The notes below the pieces were generated by a model that worked only from the letters and a program-made list of their open reading frames with translations, was not told the origin of the DNA and did not search any database. The position numbers were made by a program, and so were the translations under genes. A stretch of DNA of 32,085 nt, taken from contig NZ_JAQUVF010000025.1 of assembly GCF_028693505.1 (NCBI RefSeq), positions 1-32,085 of the forward strand. Reading direction: 5' to 3'. Every line of letters starts with the position of its first letter. The first letter of the stretch is position 1. Of the stretch, positions 28,518-32,085 are shown in pieces. This DNA is from Oscillibacter sp. (GTDB taxonomy: Bacteria; Bacillota; Clostridia; Oscillospirales; Oscillospiraceae).

Positions 28518-30623
28518 ATGCCGAGAAAAACAGCCCTCGAAAATACCAGAAATATCGGCATTATGGCTCACATCGACGCAGGCAAGACAACGACGACTGA
28601 ACGTATCTTGTTCTATACCGGCGTGAACTATAAGATCGGTGAAACCCATGATGGCACGGCCACCATGGACTGGATGGCCCAGGAGCAGGAGCGTGGTATT
28701 ACCATCACTTCTGCTGCGACTACCTGCTATTGGTCTGGTTCCAAAAACCAGTTCAAGCCCACCCGCATCAACATCATCGACACCCCGGGCCACGTGGACT
28801 TCACCGTCGAGGTGGAGCGTTCCCTGCGCGTGCTGGACGGCAGCGTTACCGTGCTGTGCGCCAAGGGCGGCGTGGAGCCCCAGTCTGAGACTGTGTGGCG
28901 TCAGGCCGATAACTACAAGGTCCCCCGCATGATCTACGTCAACAAGATGGACATCATGGGCGCGGATTTCTTTAACGTGCTGCGCATGGTGGAAGATCGC
29001 CTCAAGTGCAACGCCGTACCCATTCAGCTTCCTATCGGCAGCGAGGATACCTTCAAGGGCATCGTCGATCTGATCGAAATGGACGCTGACGTCTACTACG
29101 ATGATCTGGGTAAGGATATGCGCGTGGAGGAGATTCCCGCCGATATGGTGGATCTTGCCAACGAGTATCGTGAAAAGCTGATGGATGCCGTCTCCATGTT
29201 CGATGAAGAGATCATGGAGCTGTATCTGGGCGGCGAGGAAATCCCGCAGGAGAAGATTCGTGCCGCCATCCGGAAGGCTACCATTGCCAACGAGATGGTC
29301 CCCGTTACCTGCGGCACCTCTTACAAGAACAAGGGCGTGCAGAAGATGCTCGATTCCATCGTGGACTTCATGCCCTCTCCCACCGACGTTCCCGCCATCA
29401 AGGGTGTCAATCCCAAGACGGAAGAGGAAGAGGTGCGCGAGTCTGACGACAGCGCGCCGTTCTCCGCACTGGCGTTCAAGATCATGACCGACCCCTATGT
29501 GGGCCGTCTGAGCTTCTTCCGCGTCTATTCCGGACATTTGGCAACCGGTTCCTCCGTGCTCAACAGCACCAAGAACGTCAAGGAGCGCATTGGCCGGATT
29601 TTGCAGATGCACGCCAACCACCGCGAGGATATTGAAGAGGTCTATTCCGGCGACATCGAAGCCGCCGTCGGCCTCAAGAATACCACCACCGGTGATACCC
29701 TGTGCGATGAAAAGAGCCCCATCATTCTCGAGTCCATGGAATTCCCCGAGCCCGTCATTCGCGTGGCCATCGAACCCAAGACCAAAGCTGGTCAGGAGAA
29801 GATGGGCATGGGTCTGGTCAAGCTGGCTGAGGAAGATCCCACCTTCCGGACCTGGACGGACGATGAGACCGGCCAGACGATCATCGCCGGTATGGGCGAG
29901 CTGCATCTGGAAATCATTGTGGACCGTCTGCTCCGCGAATTCAAGGTGGAGGCCAATGTGGGCGCACCTCAGGTCGCTTACAAGGAAACCATCAAGAAAA
30001 CTGTGGATCAGGACACCAAGTATGCCCGCCAGTCCGGCGGTAAGGGCCAGTACGGCCATGTCAAGATCCACGTCGAACCCAATGAGTCCGGCAAGGGCTA
30101 TGAGTTCGTCAATGCCATCGTGGGCGGCTCGATCCCCAAGGAGTATATCCCTGCGGTCGACGCCGGTATTCAGGGCGCCCTGAACGGCGGCGTTGTCGCC
30201 GGTTTCCCCGTGGTGGATGTGAAGGTCACTTTGTACGACGGCTCCTATCACGAGGTGGACTCTTCCGAAATGGCGTTCAAGATCGCCGGCTCCATGGCCT
30301 TCAAAGAGGCCTGCCGCAAGGCGGATGCCACGCTGCTGGAACCCATCATGAAGGTTTGCGTGATTGTGCCTGACGAGTATATGGGCGACGTCATCGGCGA
30401 TTTGAACAGCCGCCGTGGACAGATCGTGAAGCTGGAGGCCCGTCCCGGCGCCCAGCAGATCGACGCACATGTGCCTCTGGCCGAGATGTTCGGCTACGCC
30501 ACCGATCTTCGCTCCCGTACCCAGGGCCGTGGCCAGTATACCATGGAGCCCAGCCACTATATCGAGATTCCGAAGAACATTCGGGACAAGATCGTGGAGA
30601 CGCGCACCAAGGCGCAGGGCTGA
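28518..30623 (+). CDS. fusA: Translation elongation factor G
   Basis: 701 residues. GTPase motifs are all present: G1 [16 protein letters not shown]2 [11 protein letters not shown]3 DTPGHVDF, G4 NKMD. Domain IV follows from [20 protein letters not shown], and the domain V end includes [16 protein letters not shown] and [20 protein letters not shown]. The protein drives translocation on the ribosome. This is the canonical EF-G, in the conserved rpsL-rpsG-fusA-tuf order, not a ribosomal-protection resistance paralogue. The start has TTAGGAG eight bases upstream and lies 15 bp after rpsG. Confidence 0.98.
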   Translation: MPRKTALENTRNIGIMAHIDAGKTTTTERILFYTGVNYKIGETHDGTATMDWMAQEQERGITITSAATTCYWSGSKNQFKPTRINIIDTPGHVDFTVEVERSLRVLDGSVTVLCAKGGVEPQSETVWRQADNYKVPRMIYVNKMDIMGADFFNVLRMVEDRLKCNAVPIQLPIGSEDTFKGIVDLIEMDADVYYDDLGKDMRVEEIPADMVDLANEYREKLMDAVSMFDEEIMELYLGGEEIPQEKIRAAIRKATIANEMVPVTCGTSYKNKGVQKMLDSIVDFMPSPTDVPAIKGVNPKTEEEEVRESDDSAPFSALAFKIMTDPYVGRLSFFRVYSGHLATGSSVLNSTKNVKERIGRILQMHANHREDIEEVYSGDIEAAVGLKNTTTGDTLCDEKSPIILESMEFPEPVIRVAIEPKTKAGQEKMGMGLVKLAEEDPTFRTWTDDETGQTIIAGMGELHLEIIVDRLLREFKVEANVGAPQVAYKETIKKTVDQDTKYARQSGGKGQYGHVKIHVEPNESGKGYEFVNAIVGGSIPKEYIPAVDAGIQGALNGGVVAGFPVVDVKVTLYDGSYHEVDSSEMAFKIAGSMAFKEACRKADATLLEPIMKVCVIVPDEYMGDVIGDLNSRRGQIVKLEARPGAQQIDAHVPLAEMFGYATDLRSRTQGRGQYTMEPSHYIEIPKNIRDKIVETRTKAQG

Positions 30624-30631
30624 AATAGGGA

Positions 30632-30660
30632 TTGATTTTTCCCGCGATATACTGTAAAAT
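30632..30660 (+). promoter_or_regulatory. Probable internal promoter for tuf
   Basis: TTGATT and TAAAAT are separated by 17 bp in the 102-bp fusA-tuf gap, starting 9 bp after the fusA stop. It would give tuf extra transcription, in keeping with the need for more EF-Tu than EF-G. Confidence 0.6.
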
Positions 30661-30725
30661 AAGCAGTGCTGAAGTAGTTTGCATTGCTCAAAATGTATTT
30701 TGAAAACTGATAGGAGGATTTTCAA

Positions 30726-31931
<1,206 letters not shown>

Positions 31932-31940
31932 GACTTTTTC

Positions 31941-31978
31941 AAAAAAGAGACTGCTGCATTTGCAGCAGTCTCTTTTTT
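31941..31978. terminator. Intrinsic terminator after tuf, usable from both strands
   Basis: AAAAAAGAGACTGCTGCA pairs perfectly with TGCAGCAGTCTCTTTTTT around TT (18 bp, A run before and T run after). It overlaps the stop codon of the convergent gene at the window end by one base. Confidence 0.93.
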
Positions 31979-32085
31979 TACGTTGTCTCCTCCGGATAGA
32001 CCAGGGTGTCCTGAAAACCGTCCGCGTCCGGGCAGAAAATATCACCGGCCACGGGTAAATCTTCGCATAGGTATAGATTTGCCTG
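31978..32085 (-). CDS. 3' end of an unidentified minus-strand gene (cut by the window edge)
   Basis: The last 35 codons read on the minus strand are open and end in TAA at 31980-31978, right against the terminator. The text (NLYLCEDLPVAGDIFCPDAD, ending DTLVYPEETT) looks like real coding sequence, acidic and without membrane segments. I do not recognise the family. The stop codon is placed as expected for a gene convergent with tuf and sharing its terminator. Confidence 0.55.
   Translation of the reverse strand, partial: QANLYLCEDLPVAGDIFCPDADGFQDTLVYPEETT

Noticed and set aside
28518-30623. Possible ribosomal-protection (tetracycline resistance) protein instead of EF-G
   Set aside because: Length, motifs and position in the rpsL-rpsG-fusA-tuf order fit canonical EF-G.

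Overview
The window looks like chromosome of a GC-rich, Gram-positive anaerobe of the class Clostridia, most likely Oscillospirales (Oscillibacter/Flavonifractor-like). This rests on strong AGGAGG ribosome sites, lipoproteins with LTAC/MTAC lipoboxes, the Firmicutes-type block rpoB-rpoC-L7Ae-rpsL-rpsG-fusA-tuf, TAXI-type TRAP genes and a dehydratase of the oxygen-sensitive [4Fe-4S] class. I saw no tRNA, rRNA, CRISPR array or phage genes. The family assignment is from memory and no database was searched.

Left part (1-6790): the end of a probable ISL3-family insertion sequence lies 59 bp before a three-gene polar amino-acid ABC importer (lipoprotein, permease, ATPase; 184-2741). A 15-bp bidirectional terminator separates it from a minus-strand operon (6717-2815). 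That operon encodes a GntR-RCK_C regulator of the BusR type, an OpuCA-like ATPase with CBS domains, a permease, and a second permease fused to its substrate-binding domain. The four genes overlap by 4 bp each. Knowledge of the families points to a cyclic-di-AMP-controlled osmoprotectant (betaine/carnitine-type) importer.

Middle left (6790-9700): small, mostly single genes. They are a DUF6323-like protein, an SDR dehydrogenase (minus strand), a YcxB-like membrane protein, an MTH1187-type thiamine-binding protein and a 61-residue membrane protein. Several have clear sigma-A promoters, and the last has a strong terminator.

Centre (9712-18665): an IclR-family regulator is divergent from a seven-gene operon. 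In order the operon encodes an octopine/nopaline-dehydrogenase-type enzyme, a TAXI TRAP binding lipoprotein, a fused TRAP permease, an IlvD/EDD dehydratase, a small nitroreductase, an EamA-type transporter and a RidA imine deaminase. It ends at a 17-bp terminator. The set reads as a complete import, redox/dehydration and imine-clearing route for an unidentified opine-like or polyhydroxy acid, and it is the best candidate here for an undescribed system. Two inverted repeats in the divergent promoter region are candidate IclR operators, and a 17-bp perfect hairpin sits inside the operon.

Right part (18666-32085): core information-processing genes. rpoB and rpoC have their own consensus promoter and a ~200-nt structured leader, without rplKAJL in front. 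A 13-bp inverted repeat spans the rpoB-rpoC junction. A small minus-strand lipoprotein gene then interrupts the usual rpoC-L7Ae adjacency. The L7Ae-like gene, rpsL, rpsG, fusA and tuf follow from a near-consensus promoter; tuf also has an internal promoter and a strong terminator. The window ends in the 3' end of an unidentified minus-strand gene.
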